Assembly (NCBI GenBank): GCA_947630705.1
Contig: CANRIK010000006.1
Span: 1-64,000, forward strand
DNA from: an uncultured Clostridia bacterium
GTDB taxonomy: Bacteria > Bacillota > Clostridia > Christensenellales > Borkfalkiaceae
DNA: 64,000 bases
Direction of reading: 5' to 3'
Shown here piece by piece: positions 17,488-26,793 of the stretch (its first letter is position 1; each line of letters starts with the position of its first letter). A program made the position numbers and the translations under genes. The notes under the pieces are model-generated. The model worked only from the letters and a program-made list of their open reading frames with translations, did not search any database and was not told the origin of the DNA.

Positions 17488-18861
17488 TTATCTCTTGTCT
17501 ATCGGAACGTAGTTTCTGCGCTCTATTACGCATTCGTAGGCCGGACGGATTATTTTTCCGCCGCAGGTCAGCTCTTCCATTCTGTGCGCGCACCAGCCGG
17601 CTATTCGCGCAATGGCAAACAGCGGTGTGTACAGCGCTTCGGGAAGGTTCAGCATGGAATAGACAAATCCCGAATAGAAGTCAACGTTGGGATTTACGGG
17701 TTTATCCAGCTTTTTCTGTTCGCATATAAGTTTCGAAGCTACTCCGGCAATCGTGTTGTAGAGTTCGAATTCCTCTTCGAGCCCCTTTTCTTCCGCAAGT
17801 TTTCCGGCATAAATTTTCAAAACTTCGGCGCGAGGATCGGATATCGTATATATCGCGTGCCCTATGCCATAGACAAGTCCGGATCTGTCGAAAGCCTTTT
17901 TATCGAGTATTTTTTTAACGTAGTCGGTTATGGAACTCTCGTTGTGAGTTTTGACGTTCTCCTTTATGTTTTTTATCATCTGCATGACTTTGATGTTTGC
18001 GCCGCCGTGTTTGGGACCTTTCAGCGAGCCCAGCGAAGCCGCCGTAGATGAGTAGGTGTCCGTGCCGGTTGATGTGGCGAGATGAGTGGTGAACGTGGAG
18101 GCGTTTCCGCCGCCGTGGTCGGCGTGAAGTATTAAACTTACGTCCAGAACTTTGGCTTCGAGGTCGGTGAACGCCGAATCTTTTCTCAAAATATGTAGAA
18201 TATTCTGCGCATGCGAGTAGTCCGGTCTCGGTTTATGTATGATCAGCGAGCCGTCGTTGGAATTGTAATAGCGATAGGCTCTGTAAGAATAGGCGGCTAT
18301 AAGCGGCAGTTCGGCAATCAGAGCAAGACTCTGCCTCAAAACGTTGGAAATTGCCACGTTATCGGGGTCGGGGTCGTAGCTGTACAGATTGAGCACGCAC
18401 CTCGCAAGCATGTTCATCATGTCTTTCGAGGGCGATTTCATGATTACGTCTCTGACGAAGTTTCTGGGCAGCACTCTGAATTCCGCCAGCATCTCCGAAA
18501 ACTCCGCAAGTTCGTCCTCCGTGGGCAACTGACCGAAGAGCAGAAGATAGACTGTCTCTTCGAAACCGAACCGCTTTTCCTCGATACAGCTTTTAACAAG
18601 GTCTTTGACATTGTAACCGCGGTAGCAGAGCACGCCCGGGATGGGGGTCCTCACCCCGTCTTTCGTCTCCCACGAGGTAACTTCCGAAATTTCGGTGAGT
18701 CCGCAGAGCACGCCCTTGCCGTTCTTGTCGCGCAGACCGCGTTTGACATCGTATTTTTCGTACATCGACGAATCGATATTGTTGTTTGTCGTCGAAAGTC
18801 TCGAAAGTTCCGAAATGCGGTGCGAATATTTTACAATGAGGTTGGCTTCGTTGAAATCCAA
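17488..18861 (-). CDS. gltA: Citrate synthase
   Basis: IPGVLCYRGYNVKDL, LILHADHGGGNASTFTTHLATSTGTDTYSSTAASLGSLKGPKHGGAN, VYGIGHAIYTISDPRAEVLK. Confidence 0.93.
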   Translation of the reverse strand: MDFNEANLIVKYSHRISELSRLSTTNNNIDSSMYEKYDVKRGLRDKNGKGVLCGLTEISEVTSWETKDGVRTPIPGVLCYRGYNVKDLVKSCIEEKRFGFEETVYLLLFGQLPTEDELAEFSEMLAEFRVLPRNFVRDVIMKSPSKDMMNMLARCVLNLYSYDPDPDNVAISNVLRQSLALIAELPLIAAYSYRAYRYYNSNDGSLIIHKPRPDYSHAQNILHILRKDSAFTDLEAKVLDVSLILHADHGGGNASTFTTHLATSTGTDTYSSTAASLGSLKGPKHGGANIKVMQMIKNIKENVKTHNESSITDYVKKILDKKAFDRSGLVYGIGHAIYTISDPRAEVLKIYAGKLAEEKGLEEEFELYNTIAGVASKLICEQKKLDKPVNPNVDFYSGFVYSMLNLPEALYTPLFAIARIAGWCAHRMEELTCGGKIIRPAYECVIERRNYVPIDKR

Positions 18862-19046
18862 GTCACTTCTCCTTTAAATTTTTATAATTATTTAAAAATG
18901 CAATATTTAGGTATATTTTATCATAATCGGGAGGTAATGTCAACTTTGACCGTTGACAATATAAAAAAAGAGCGTTAAAATTAAGTTGAAAGTTTTGCGT
19001 TTTTATACGGCATTTTAAGGTTATATAAAAGGTAAAGGAGTATTTT

Positions 19047-19355
19047 ATGCAACAGGTTAAACTTGTATCCGCCGAAAAAGAGCTCAAATTCTCCCTTTCG
19101 GGGGAAATAGACGCCGCCACGAGCGAAGATTTCTTCGCGCAGGTCTGCGCCGCTTACGGACACGACAAAAAAGACGTGCTCTTCGACTGTTCCGCGCTGA
19201 CTTTCATAGACAGCACGACTCTCGGAACTTTCGTAAAAATATTCAAAAAGCTCAAAGCCGACGGCTACGGTATGGCGCTCGAACATGTGCGTCCCAACGT
19301 TAAAAAGCTGTTCGATATCTGCGCCCTCAATACCCTTATGGAGATACGTCCATGA
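19047..19355 (+). CDS. STAS domain anti-sigma factor antagonist (SpoIIAA/RsbV-like)
   Basis: SLSGEIDAATSEDF...VLFDCSALTFIDSTTLGTFVKIFKKLKADG. Confidence 0.85.
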   Translation: MQQVKLVSAEKELKFSLSGEIDAATSEDFFAQVCAAYGHDKKDVLFDCSALTFIDSTTLGTFVKIFKKLKADGYGMALEHVRPNVKKLFDICALNTLMEIRP

Positions 19356-19696
19356 AAGAATTGCAAGTCAGATTTCATCTTCTCGACAGCGCCTATATGA
19401 CGGCTCTGCGCCTCGTCGCCGGAGCCGTATGCTCCGCGCACGACGTGGACATAGACGCGGCAGAGGACTTTAAAGTGTGCGTTACGGAGAGCGTTATAAT
19501 TTTGAAAAACTGCGGTTTTGACGCCGTAAACGTCACTTTCGGCGGCGACGGCGTGTGCTGTACCGTAGAAGGCGAGGGCGGCAATCCGATTGCCGGCGAA
19601 AACGAGTTTTCGCTTGCGCTCATTTCCGCGCTTGTGGGCAGTTGCGATATTTCGAAGCGCGGAGAGATAATCGAGAGAGTTACATTGAAATTATGA
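19352..19696 (+). CDS. Degenerate RsbW/SpoIIAB-like (GHKL) anti-sigma-type protein
   Basis: Position between the STAS and sigma genes, size and VTESVI..NCG fold-like pattern; canonical N-box Asn and glycine boxes not seen. Confidence 0.55.
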   Translation: MKELQVRFHLLDSAYMTALRLVAGAVCSAHDVDIDAAEDFKVCVTESVIILKNCGFDAVNVTFGGDGVCCTVEGEGGNPIAGENEFSLALISALVGSCDISKRGEIIERVTLKL

Positions 19697-20424
19697 CGGA
19701 AGAAAAGGACATCGACGGACTGTTTGCGGAATATAAGCGTACGGGCGACGTCGCCCTTCGCAACAGGATAGTCGAGCATTATCTTTATATTGCCGAAATA
19801 CTTGCTAAAAAGTTTTCCGGCAGAGGAGTGGAGTACGACGACCTCTATCAGGTCGCCGTAGAGTCGCTCATCGCTGGGGTTGAGAAATTCGACCCCGATT
19901 TGGGCAACCGTTTTACCACCTACATAACTCCCACGATAACGGGCAATATAAAGAACTACTTCCGCGATTATTCCCGTTCCGTGCGCCTTCCGAGGCGGAT
20001 ATACACCGTAGCGGCAAAAGTCCGCGAGGCCACCGACAAATTTTTCCGCGAAAACGGCTCCAAACCTACCGTAAAACAGCTTTCGGAGCTCATCGGAGTG
20101 GACGAAGAACTCATAATAGAGGCGCTCGAATGTAGGGCTCCCGTCAGTCTCGATTTGAAGGTGAACGCTCCCGACGGCGGCGACGAAGCCCCTTTGTACG
20201 AGGTCATAAGCGACGGCGGCAACTCCTTTGAGAAATTCGAGGACTCCGAGGCTTTGCGCACGGAAATCAAAAAGCTCGACCCCACCGAGCAGAAAGTGGT
20301 GTCGTTGCGCTTTTTGCAGGGAAAATCGCAGTCCGAAGTCGGCAAAATTCTCGGCGTCAGCCAGATGTTCGTCTCGCGCGCGGAGAGAAAAATCGTAGAA
20401 AAGTTAAAGGAAGCGTTGCTTTGA
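19693..20424 (+). CDS. SigB/SigF/SigG-family RNA polymerase sigma factor
   Basis: EYDDLYQVAVESLIAGVEKFDPDLGNRFTTYITPTITGNIKNYFRDYSRSVRLPRRI; LDPTEQKVVSLRFLQGKSQSEVGKILGVSQMFVSRAERKI. Confidence 0.9.
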   Translation: MTEEKDIDGLFAEYKRTGDVALRNRIVEHYLYIAEILAKKFSGRGVEYDDLYQVAVESLIAGVEKFDPDLGNRFTTYITPTITGNIKNYFRDYSRSVRLPRRIYTVAAKVREATDKFFRENGSKPTVKQLSELIGVDEELIIEALECRAPVSLDLKVNAPDGGDEAPLYEVISDGGNSFEKFEDSEALRTEIKKLDPTEQKVVSLRFLQGKSQSEVGKILGVSQMFVSRAERKIVEKLKEALL

Positions 20425-20789
20425 TTACGTTTAAGGTGAACAACTTAAAAGCCATGAGCTCCCAGATAGCGCTCTTCGCCGATTTTTTAAAATCTTGCGA
20501 CATTTCTGACGAGGACGTGTTTTTGAGCCGTCTGGTCTCGTGCGAACTTATTTCAAACGTCATTCGCCACAGCGGAGAAGAGGCGCAGTTCGAGGGCGAG
20601 CTCATGCCGGATAAGATATCCATAACCGTCACGGCGCGGAGCCAGTCGTTTATAGAGCTCAATCCGTCCGCTCCCGACGTTCTCTCCGAAAGCGGCAGAG
20701 GTCTGTATATAATAAACGCCGTAAGCATGAACGGAATAGAGCGCGGCGACGGCGGAAAACTTACCGTCTGCATAAAGCGAACGCGCTGA
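20421..20789 (+). CDS. HATPase_c anti-sigma factor (RsbW-like)
   Basis: N-box CELISNVIRHSG, glycine box ESGRGLYIINAV; TTG start overlapping the sigma stop (TTGA). Confidence 0.75.
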   Translation: MITFKVNNLKAMSSQIALFADFLKSCDISDEDVFLSRLVSCELISNVIRHSGEEAQFEGELMPDKISITVTARSQSFIELNPSAPDVLSESGRGLYIINAVSMNGIERGDGGKLTVCIKRTR

Positions 20790-20906
20790 TAAACTTAACA
20801 CATATCCGCAAAACCGCATATATTTAAGCGTTTTCGTACAATATTTCGGGCAGTCGGATTGTTCCGAAATTTCCGTAAAACAATAAGTGAATAACCATAA
20901 AAAAGA

Positions 20907-20934
20907 GCGCCGACTTCCGAAAGGAAGTCGGCGC
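20907..20934 (-). terminator. Terminator of the 20959-22398 gene
   Basis: Minus strand GCGCCGACTTCC-TTTC-GGAAGTCGGCGC-TCTTTTTT. Confidence 0.75.
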
Positions 20935-20958
20935 AAATCAATGTGTCGAAAATATTTA

Positions 20959-22398
20959 TCAGCCGTTGAGACTTGCTTCTTCGTAAAGTTTGCTCATAAG
21001 TCCGTCGGTGACGACGCTGCGCACGCGCGCGAGGTAAATGAATATAGAAGAGAAGAACTTGGAATTGTCTCCGCCCACAACATAGTCGGGAATGACAAGC
21101 AGACTTTCCGTGTTTTTTTCAAGGAACAGTCTTGCAAATTCCACCTTTTCCTCGTTGGTAAGTTTGCGGATAAAGCTGTCCGACGGGCCGTTGTAGATGG
21201 TGTTTACGTTGTAAACAACGTTTCTCGTCTCTATTACGGAATTGGGTGCGCTCTCCGCAACGGGAGTCTCCGCGACGGGAACGTAATCGGCGGAATTGCC
21301 GGACTCCGTCTCCGCGACGGGAACCTCTGCCGTCTCTTCCGAACTTTCGGGTCTGAACACCGCCAGTCTTATTATGGCGATTACCAACTGCGCAAGGGTC
21401 AAAGCAAACAGCAGATAGAAGTACAGTCCGTAGCTTCCGAGAGAGGTGAAAATGGATATTGCCAGCGCAATAAACGCCACAATCTGCACGGTATATCTGA
21501 TAAGATTGCATACGAGCATGAATTTTCTCGTCTTTTTGCCCAGCCCGAGCATGTCGAACAGGAGATTTATGCAGACGAGAATGACTGTGGTAAGAGCAAT
21601 AAAGTGCACGATGGATACGCCGATTTCGCCGGAGGCGAGAATTGCCGGATTGACTATGAGAACCATAATCAAATCACTGCCGTAAAATTCCTGTCCGCCG
21701 AAGGAATACAGCGCCGCCGCCGTTTCAAAGGGGCGCGGACCCTTCATTCCGTTGGCAATACCCTCTGCTACCGGCGCAAGCACGGGTATGCTGTTTGCGA
21801 GATTCACTATGCCGAACAGTACGGCTATGAGGGAGAGGAGAAAAGTTATCAGCTTTATCACTCCCGATTTTCCCAAATATATTATGCTCTGTATTACGAG
21901 CATAATCACCGTAACAGCGAAAGCCGCGATGACCGTCAGATTCCAGTATGCGCTGTTCGTGGCGAACATTACGGCAACGAGCGGAAGCAGTACGAAAAGG
22001 ACTATGGTCTCCGCAACCGCCGCTATTTTTCTTGCCGTAGCCTTGTGTTTTCTTGATACGAACATGGGTATCAGAAGCACAATCGCCGCAACGGTTACCA
22101 ATGCATACAGGAGAAGGAGAAGCGCGCCTATGTTGAAGAACGCGCCTCCGAGCGCAACGGGAAAGTCAAATGCCGGCGTGAGCGGAGAGCCGAAAGGCAA
22201 TCCGCCTTGCAATATTCCCAACGCTTCGAGCGCGCCGGTCAACTGCAATATGGGCATCTCGTTGAATTTCATGCCTTCCGTGAACGTCAGGGGAGTCACG
22301 GGAAGCGTCAGCCCGATTATAAGAAATACCGCCGCAATTATATATGTTACGATCGCGGGAGTTTTACTTACGAGCTTAATCGTTTTTGCCATAAGCAT
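20959..22398 (-). CDS. Multi-TM membrane protein of unknown function with soluble C-terminal domain
   Basis: About 8-10 hydrophobic segments, Glu/Ser/Ala-rich linker, C-terminal conserved-looking ~100 aa. Confidence 0.6.
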   Translation of the reverse strand: MLMAKTIKLVSKTPAIVTYIIAAVFLIIGLTLPVTPLTFTEGMKFNEMPILQLTGALEALGILQGGLPFGSPLTPAFDFPVALGGAFFNIGALLLLLYALVTVAAIVLLIPMFVSRKHKATARKIAAVAETIVLFVLLPLVAVMFATNSAYWNLTVIAAFAVTVIMLVIQSIIYLGKSGVIKLITFLLSLIAVLFGIVNLANSIPVLAPVAEGIANGMKGPRPFETAAALYSFGGQEFYGSDLIMVLIVNPAILASGEIGVSIVHFIALTTVILVCINLLFDMLGLGKKTRKFMLVCNLIRYTVQIVAFIALAISIFTSLGSYGLYFYLLFALTLAQLVIAIIRLAVFRPESSEETAEVPVAETESGNSADYVPVAETPVAESAPNSVIETRNVVYNVNTIYNGPSDSFIRKLTNEEKVEFARLFLEKNTESLLVIPDYVVGGDNSKFFSSIFIYLARVRSVVTDGLMSKLYEEASLNG

Positions 22399-22696
22399 CT
22401 ATCTCCGAAAATTTTGAAAGTTATCAGTAATTCAAACTATGATGTGATATTAATTTTAATACAACGCGCGGATATTGTCAAGAAATAATCCGCATTTTTT
22501 TGCGTTGATTAAAGGATATTATGGGGGCAATCGCAAAAATTGCCCCTTTTAAGAGCAGTTTGCGCAAAATAAAATAAATTATTTCCGTAATGCGCGCACG
22601 CTACGTTTACATATTACGATTTCTTTTTTCTTTTTGACAAAGCTGTTGCAAAACGGTTTCATGTTTGATATAATTCTGTATGAGAGGAAAAACGAT

Positions 22697-23056
22697 ATGA
22701 ATTCCGAAAAAAACAATCCGACGTACGGCGTTTCCGACGATAAAGCGTCCATAAAATTGATAGGTTTCGACGAGGCGCTTTCCAACCTCACTAAATCGCA
22801 GCGCGAAAAACTGATTTCCGGTTACGACATAAAGAGTCTTGCAAAGGTTTTCGAGGACGGCGGACTTATGCAGACCATCAAAACTTTTTTCAAAAACGGT
22901 ATGAACGTTTCGCGTACGGCAAAAATATTATATATGCACAGAAACACGCTCATTTACAAACTGAACGCGATAAAGAAACTTACGGGGTTCGATCTGCGCG
23001 ATTTCGACATGGCCGTGACTTTCAGTATCTTGCATAATTTATATCTTATGAAATGA
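22697..23056 (+). CDS. PucR/CdaR-type C-terminal helix-turn-helix protein
   Basis: TIKTFFKNGMNVSRTAKILYMHRNTLIYKLNAIKKLTGFDLRDFDMAVTF (HTH_30-like); AGAGGA upstream. Confidence 0.75.
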   Translation: MNSEKNNPTYGVSDDKASIKLIGFDEALSNLTKSQREKLISGYDIKSLAKVFEDGGLMQTIKTFFKNGMNVSRTAKILYMHRNTLIYKLNAIKKLTGFDLRDFDMAVTFSILHNLYLMK

Positions 23057-23062
23057 GGTTCT

Positions 23063-24364
23063 ATGAGTAGAAAAAGTCGATACGTATTGAGATTTTTAAG
23101 TATATGTGCCGCGGCAGCGGTAATATTTTCGGCAGTTTTTATGTCCGCGTGCGCATTTTCGCGAGAGGATTGGGTCAGGGACATGATCGAGAAGTACTAT
23201 TACCGATTCGACGGCGACTATTCCTCCGTCAGCGGAATGGACGGATTGAGCGTTGACGAAATGATAGCCCGTCTCGACCGTTACAGTACCTTTTACACCG
23301 CAGAAAAATATAAGCAGGTGCTCTCGCAGAACGAGGGACATAAAACTGGCATTGGTCTGAACGTCGAGCAGGGCGAAAACTGCGTACTCGTTGATTCGGT
23401 GATCGGCGGTTCGCCGTCCGAAGCCGCCGGAATAAAGTCGGGCATGCGCATAGTTTCCGTCTCTTTCGACGGCATTGAAAGCCGGATGACCTCGAAGGAC
23501 GATTTTATGAACTTTGTCGCCTCCGTTCCCGTCGGAGAATCCACCGCCTTGACCTTTTCGGACGGTTTTACCGCGGAAGTATCAAAAATCGAGTATACGG
23601 CAAGCTACGTGCAAATGTACCTCGACGAATGTAACTACTCCTTCGTTTATGAAGGAGGAGAACGCGTTATCGTCAAAGGGGACGCCGGCATAGCCGGACT
23701 TCCGAAGAACGCGGCGTACGTGCATATTTCGCAATTTTACGGCAACGCGGCGGAGGAACTGCACGAGCTCGCCAAAATCTTCAACGACAGACGTTGCGAT
23801 TCGCTTATACTCGACTTGCGCGGCAACGGCGGCGGCTATGTAAACGTTTTGGCGGCGGTGGGGGGACTCTTCACTTCGGCGGTATACGGCGGCGACGCGG
23901 TGGCTATGCGAGCCAGATACAAAGATAACTCCGAAGATATAGTAAAATGCGTCCGTTACTCCTCCGACGTGTTCTCTTCCGACGTGAAAGTTTACGCCAT
24001 GGCGGACTCTGATACCGCAAGCGCTTCCGAGGCTCTGCTGGGTGTGCTCGTCAGTTATAATATTTTGGAATACAAAAATATATTCCTTACGGAGTACGCC
24101 GACGAGCCCGTCCGCACCTACGGCAAGGGCATAATGCAGACAATGTTGACCGACGCTTCGGGTGAAGCTCTGAAATTGACCGTCGCCGGAGTTTATTGGC
24201 AGAACGGCAAAACCGTTCACGACGTTGGACTGACTTTGGCCGACGGCTGTCGGGCCGCCCCCGCTTCGGACAGAGTAGTGAGCGTCGGCTATGACGACGA
24301 AATACTGCCCGTTATCGCCGCAATCGAAGAGGAGAACTCAAAAGCGGCGGAGCCGACCGAGTAA
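23063..24364 (+). CDS. S41 family C-terminal-processing peptidase with PDZ domain, probable lipoprotein
   Basis: Lipobox FMSAC; GIGLNV...VDSVIGGSPSEAAGIKSGMRI PDZ; LILDLRGNGGGYV; DSDTASASEALLG; YGKGIMQ. Confidence 0.9.
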   Translation: MSRKSRYVLRFLSICAAAAVIFSAVFMSACAFSREDWVRDMIEKYYYRFDGDYSSVSGMDGLSVDEMIARLDRYSTFYTAEKYKQVLSQNEGHKTGIGLNVEQGENCVLVDSVIGGSPSEAAGIKSGMRIVSVSFDGIESRMTSKDDFMNFVASVPVGESTALTFSDGFTAEVSKIEYTASYVQMYLDECNYSFVYEGGERVIVKGDAGIAGLPKNAAYVHISQFYGNAAEELHELAKIFNDRRCDSLILDLRGNGGGYVNVLAAVGGLFTSAVYGGDAVAMRARYKDNSEDIVKCVRYSSDVFSSDVKVYAMADSDTASASEALLGVLVSYNILEYKNIFLTEYADEPVRTYGKGIMQTMLTDASGEALKLTVAGVYWQNGKTVHDVGLTLADGCRAAPASDRVVSVGYDDEILPVIAAIEEENSKAAEPTE

Positions 24365-24489
24365 TAAGTCGTTGGCCGACCGCATAATAAGTCGTTAATT
24401 TACGTAAAAAGAGTTTGCATGCCGACGGGCACGCAGAGGCGCCGCGAGACCGCGCTTTACCGAGGAGCGAAGCGCGGCATATGTTTTTA

Positions 24490-24545
24490 TGCGGTATATG
24501 CCTTTATGCGGCAGGCGTCTTTAAAAACTGCGGTAGACGCCTTTA
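24490..24545. repeat. Short degenerate tandem repeat TGCGGYANRYGYCTTTA (3 clear copies, flanked by decayed ones)
   Basis: TGCGGTATATGCCTTTA (24490), TGCGGCAGGCGTCTTTA (24507), TGCGGTAGACGCCTTTA (24529). Confidence 0.65.
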
Positions 24546-24587
24546 AAAGCCGCCTTTAAAATAAAAAATCGTACCCCATATATAATC

Positions 24588-24616
24588 TGTGGGCGGCGCA
24601 CACTGCGCCGCCCACA
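24588..24616. terminator. Strong GC hairpin between convergent genes
   Basis: TGTGGGCGGCGCA-CAC-TGCGCCGCCCACA. Confidence 0.6.
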
Positions 24617-24619
24617 TTT

Positions 24620-24832
24620 TCAGTCGGGCCGCCTCACGTTTTTTATGCGACGGGCGTTGAAAATAATGCACACGAGAAATCCTCCCTCCGAACGGGTGAG
24701 TTCGACGCCGCACTCGCCGTCCGTTTCGAAATATTCGTCCGCAACTCTTTTGAAATCCTTTAAAAACAGCTCTTTTTCGAGGTCGGTCATGTCCTCCCTG
24801 TCCAGCGACAGCATTCTTGTAACCGCGTTCAT
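24620..24832 (-). CDS. MinE-like small protein (70 aa)
   Basis: ATGA overlap with the upstream MinD-like gene; C-terminal DFKRVADEYFETDGECGVELTRSEGGFLVCIIF resembles the MinE topological-specificity domain. Confidence 0.5.
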   Translation of the reverse strand: MNAVTRMLSLDREDMTDLEKELFLKDFKRVADEYFETDGECGVELTRSEGGFLVCIIFNARRIKNVRRPD

Positions 24833-25560
24833 ATTCTCTCCCTCATTTTTCTCTTTACAAATCCGTTTAAACCGGAATAACCTTTCAGAAAGTCGAAAAG
24901 TCCTCGGTTTAACCCTCTGACGGAATCGGCCGCCGTCTTGAAGGCGCTCACCGTCTGTTTGCGCCACCTGCCGATAGGGAGCGTCGGGTCCTCGGGTATG
25001 ACGGCAAGTAGTTTGAGGCGCAGAATTTCCGCGATTTTTTCGGGCGGCAGAACTTCCCCCGATATCACCTGTCCGCCGTTGAGCTTGTTGACTATAAGCG
25101 AAACGTCTTTAATTCCGCCGTCGAAGAGCGCGCTCTTGCTGCCGTCCGCGGATTTTATGGAGGGCAGGTAGGGCTCCGTGACTATTATAGCGCGGTCGCA
25201 TATCGACTTTGCGGCTCTGTCCAGAAGAACATAGTCAAACAGCCCTTCGACTTCGTTCACGGCTCTTTCGATAAGGCTCGTGTTTTTCAGACCCAGCGAG
25301 GGCATGATGTGCAGATTTGACGACTTGGGGTGCGCGCACGCCGTCTGTTTTGCCCTGCACGCCGCTCTTTCGTAGTCTGCGAGAGTATACACCTGCATAT
25401 TTCCCAAACCGGCGACGGTCATTGCGCCGGCGCCTATGTTGTCGCCGTCCACTATAAGAGTCTTTTCTCCGGCTTCCGAAAGCGCCAGCCCGAGCCCCAC
25501 GCATACGGTAGTCGCACCGGTGCCGCCCTTGAAGCCGCCGACGTATATTTTATCAGCCAT
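24829..25560 (-). CDS. MinD/ParA-superfamily ATPase (MinD-like) with variant Walker A
   Basis: IYVGGFKGGTGATTVCVGLGLALSEAGEKTLIVDGDNIGAGAM; DYVLLDRAAKS; VSLIVNKLNGG; amphipathic basic C-terminus GLNGFVKRKMRERI. Confidence 0.75.
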   Translation of the reverse strand: MADKIYVGGFKGGTGATTVCVGLGLALSEAGEKTLIVDGDNIGAGAMTVAGLGNMQVYTLADYERAACRAKQTACAHPKSSNLHIMPSLGLKNTSLIERAVNEVEGLFDYVLLDRAAKSICDRAIIVTEPYLPSIKSADGSKSALFDGGIKDVSLIVNKLNGGQVISGEVLPPEKIAEILRLKLLAVIPEDPTLPIGRWRKQTVSAFKTAADSVRGLNRGLFDFLKGYSGLNGFVKRKMRERI

Positions 25561-25662
25561 ATTACACCTTTTAGAAATACTAACACGAAAAGCCGCGCGA
25601 AAATGTGATTTTTTTGTTTAAAAATATATATATTGTGTAAAAAACCGGCATAAAATACCCGT

Positions 25663-25908
25663 ATGAAGTTATTGGAACAGCTTCTCAAAGAGCTGGGCGC
25701 CGACCCGTCTTACGGCATAACGTTGGTGCCCCGTCAATGTTGCTATGTAAAGAACGTCAAGTCGGTTGACTATTTTTCTTCGGAAGAGGTCAGACTCTCC
25801 TGCGGCGGATTGCGTCTTACGGTGGAGGGCAAAAATATGCGAGTGGGTCAATATTTCGAGGGGGATCTCATGTTGAAGGGCGACGTTACGGGGGTCAGAA
25901 TTGAATAA
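25663..25908 (+). CDS. yqfC: YabP/YqfC family sporulation-associated protein
   Basis: 81 aa; ...VKNVKSVDYFSSEEVRLSCGGLRLTVEGKNMRVGQYFEGDLMLKGDVTGVRIE; upstream of yqfD. Confidence 0.8.
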   Translation: MKLLEQLLKELGADPSYGITLVPRQCCYVKNVKSVDYFSSEEVRLSCGGLRLTVEGKNMRVGQYFEGDLMLKGDVTGVRIE

Positions 25909-26791
25909 TCTTGCCAAAATACGAGTGACGTCCACCGTGGAGAACGCCTTAAAAAAACTTCGCAAGGCGGAAATCTCCGTCTATGACTGCAAAAAACGCG
26001 GCGCGGACTTTATATTTTGCGTAAAAGACAAAGATATCAAAAAAGTTTTTGCAATTTTCGCAAAGCCGTGTTATAATATCGTCGTAGAGCGCGAAAGCCT
26101 TGCAAAAAGACTTCTTTCGGGCGCCGTTCTGCGAGTTGGGATACTCACGGGAGCCGTGGTTTTTGCGGCGGCGGCCTTTCTTTCGAATTTTTTCATTCTT
26201 AAAATAGAGGTCGAGGGCAGCGGAGCTTATCTTAAAAGCGCGGTATTGCAGATAATCGGCGAAGAGGGCGCCGGCGAGTGGAAACCTTTTTCTTCTCTCG
26301 ACGTGCCCGTCGCCTCGGGAAGAATACTTTCTTTGCCGGGAGTAACGTTCTGCAATATTTCAAAACGCGGCAGTGTGCTGTCTGTGGACGTCGAGGCCGA
26401 CGGGCACGCGAACTACAAGGTCAGCCGCGACAATCTCGTTTCCGACGTCTCCGGAAAAGTGGCGGGTCTTGCGGCGATATGCGGCACGGCGGCAGTTTCG
26501 ACGGGCGACGCGGTATCCGTCGGCGACGTTTTGATTTATGCCGGTACAATGGTCGGCGATAAATTCGAGAGCGGAATAGCGGTGGGTTACGCCGAGATAG
26601 AGTGTAAAAAAACGGCGGAGTACTCCGCTCCCGACGATTCCGAGGAAAGCATAAGGAGGGCCTATGCCTCTCTGCTTTTGGATAAAGACAGAGTAATTTC
26701 CCGAAGCCATTTTATCGAGCCGTCCGAAGACGGCGTGCTCATAATAATGGAAATAAACTATTTGCACAAGATAAGTATCAATCTTACATAG
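25901..26791 (+). CDS. yqfD: Sporulation protein YqfD
   Basis: Single TM after ~80 aa; VYDCKKRGADFIFCVKDKDIKKVF; order yqfC-yqfD-phoH; TTG start. Confidence 0.8.
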   Translation: MNNLAKIRVTSTVENALKKLRKAEISVYDCKKRGADFIFCVKDKDIKKVFAIFAKPCYNIVVERESLAKRLLSGAVLRVGILTGAVVFAAAAFLSNFFILKIEVEGSGAYLKSAVLQIIGEEGAGEWKPFSSLDVPVASGRILSLPGVTFCNISKRGSVLSVDVEADGHANYKVSRDNLVSDVSGKVAGLAAICGTAAVSTGDAVSVGDVLIYAGTMVGDKFESGIAVGYAEIECKKTAEYSAPDDSEESIRRAYASLLLDKDRVISRSHFIEPSEDGVLIIMEINYLHKISINLT

Positions 26792-26793
26792 AA

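Noticed and set aside
20887-22056. 389-aa plus-strand ORF (also 21752-22417)
   Set aside because: Antisense to the multi-TM gene at 20959-22398; low-complexity Tyr/Arg-rich translation typical of shadow frames.
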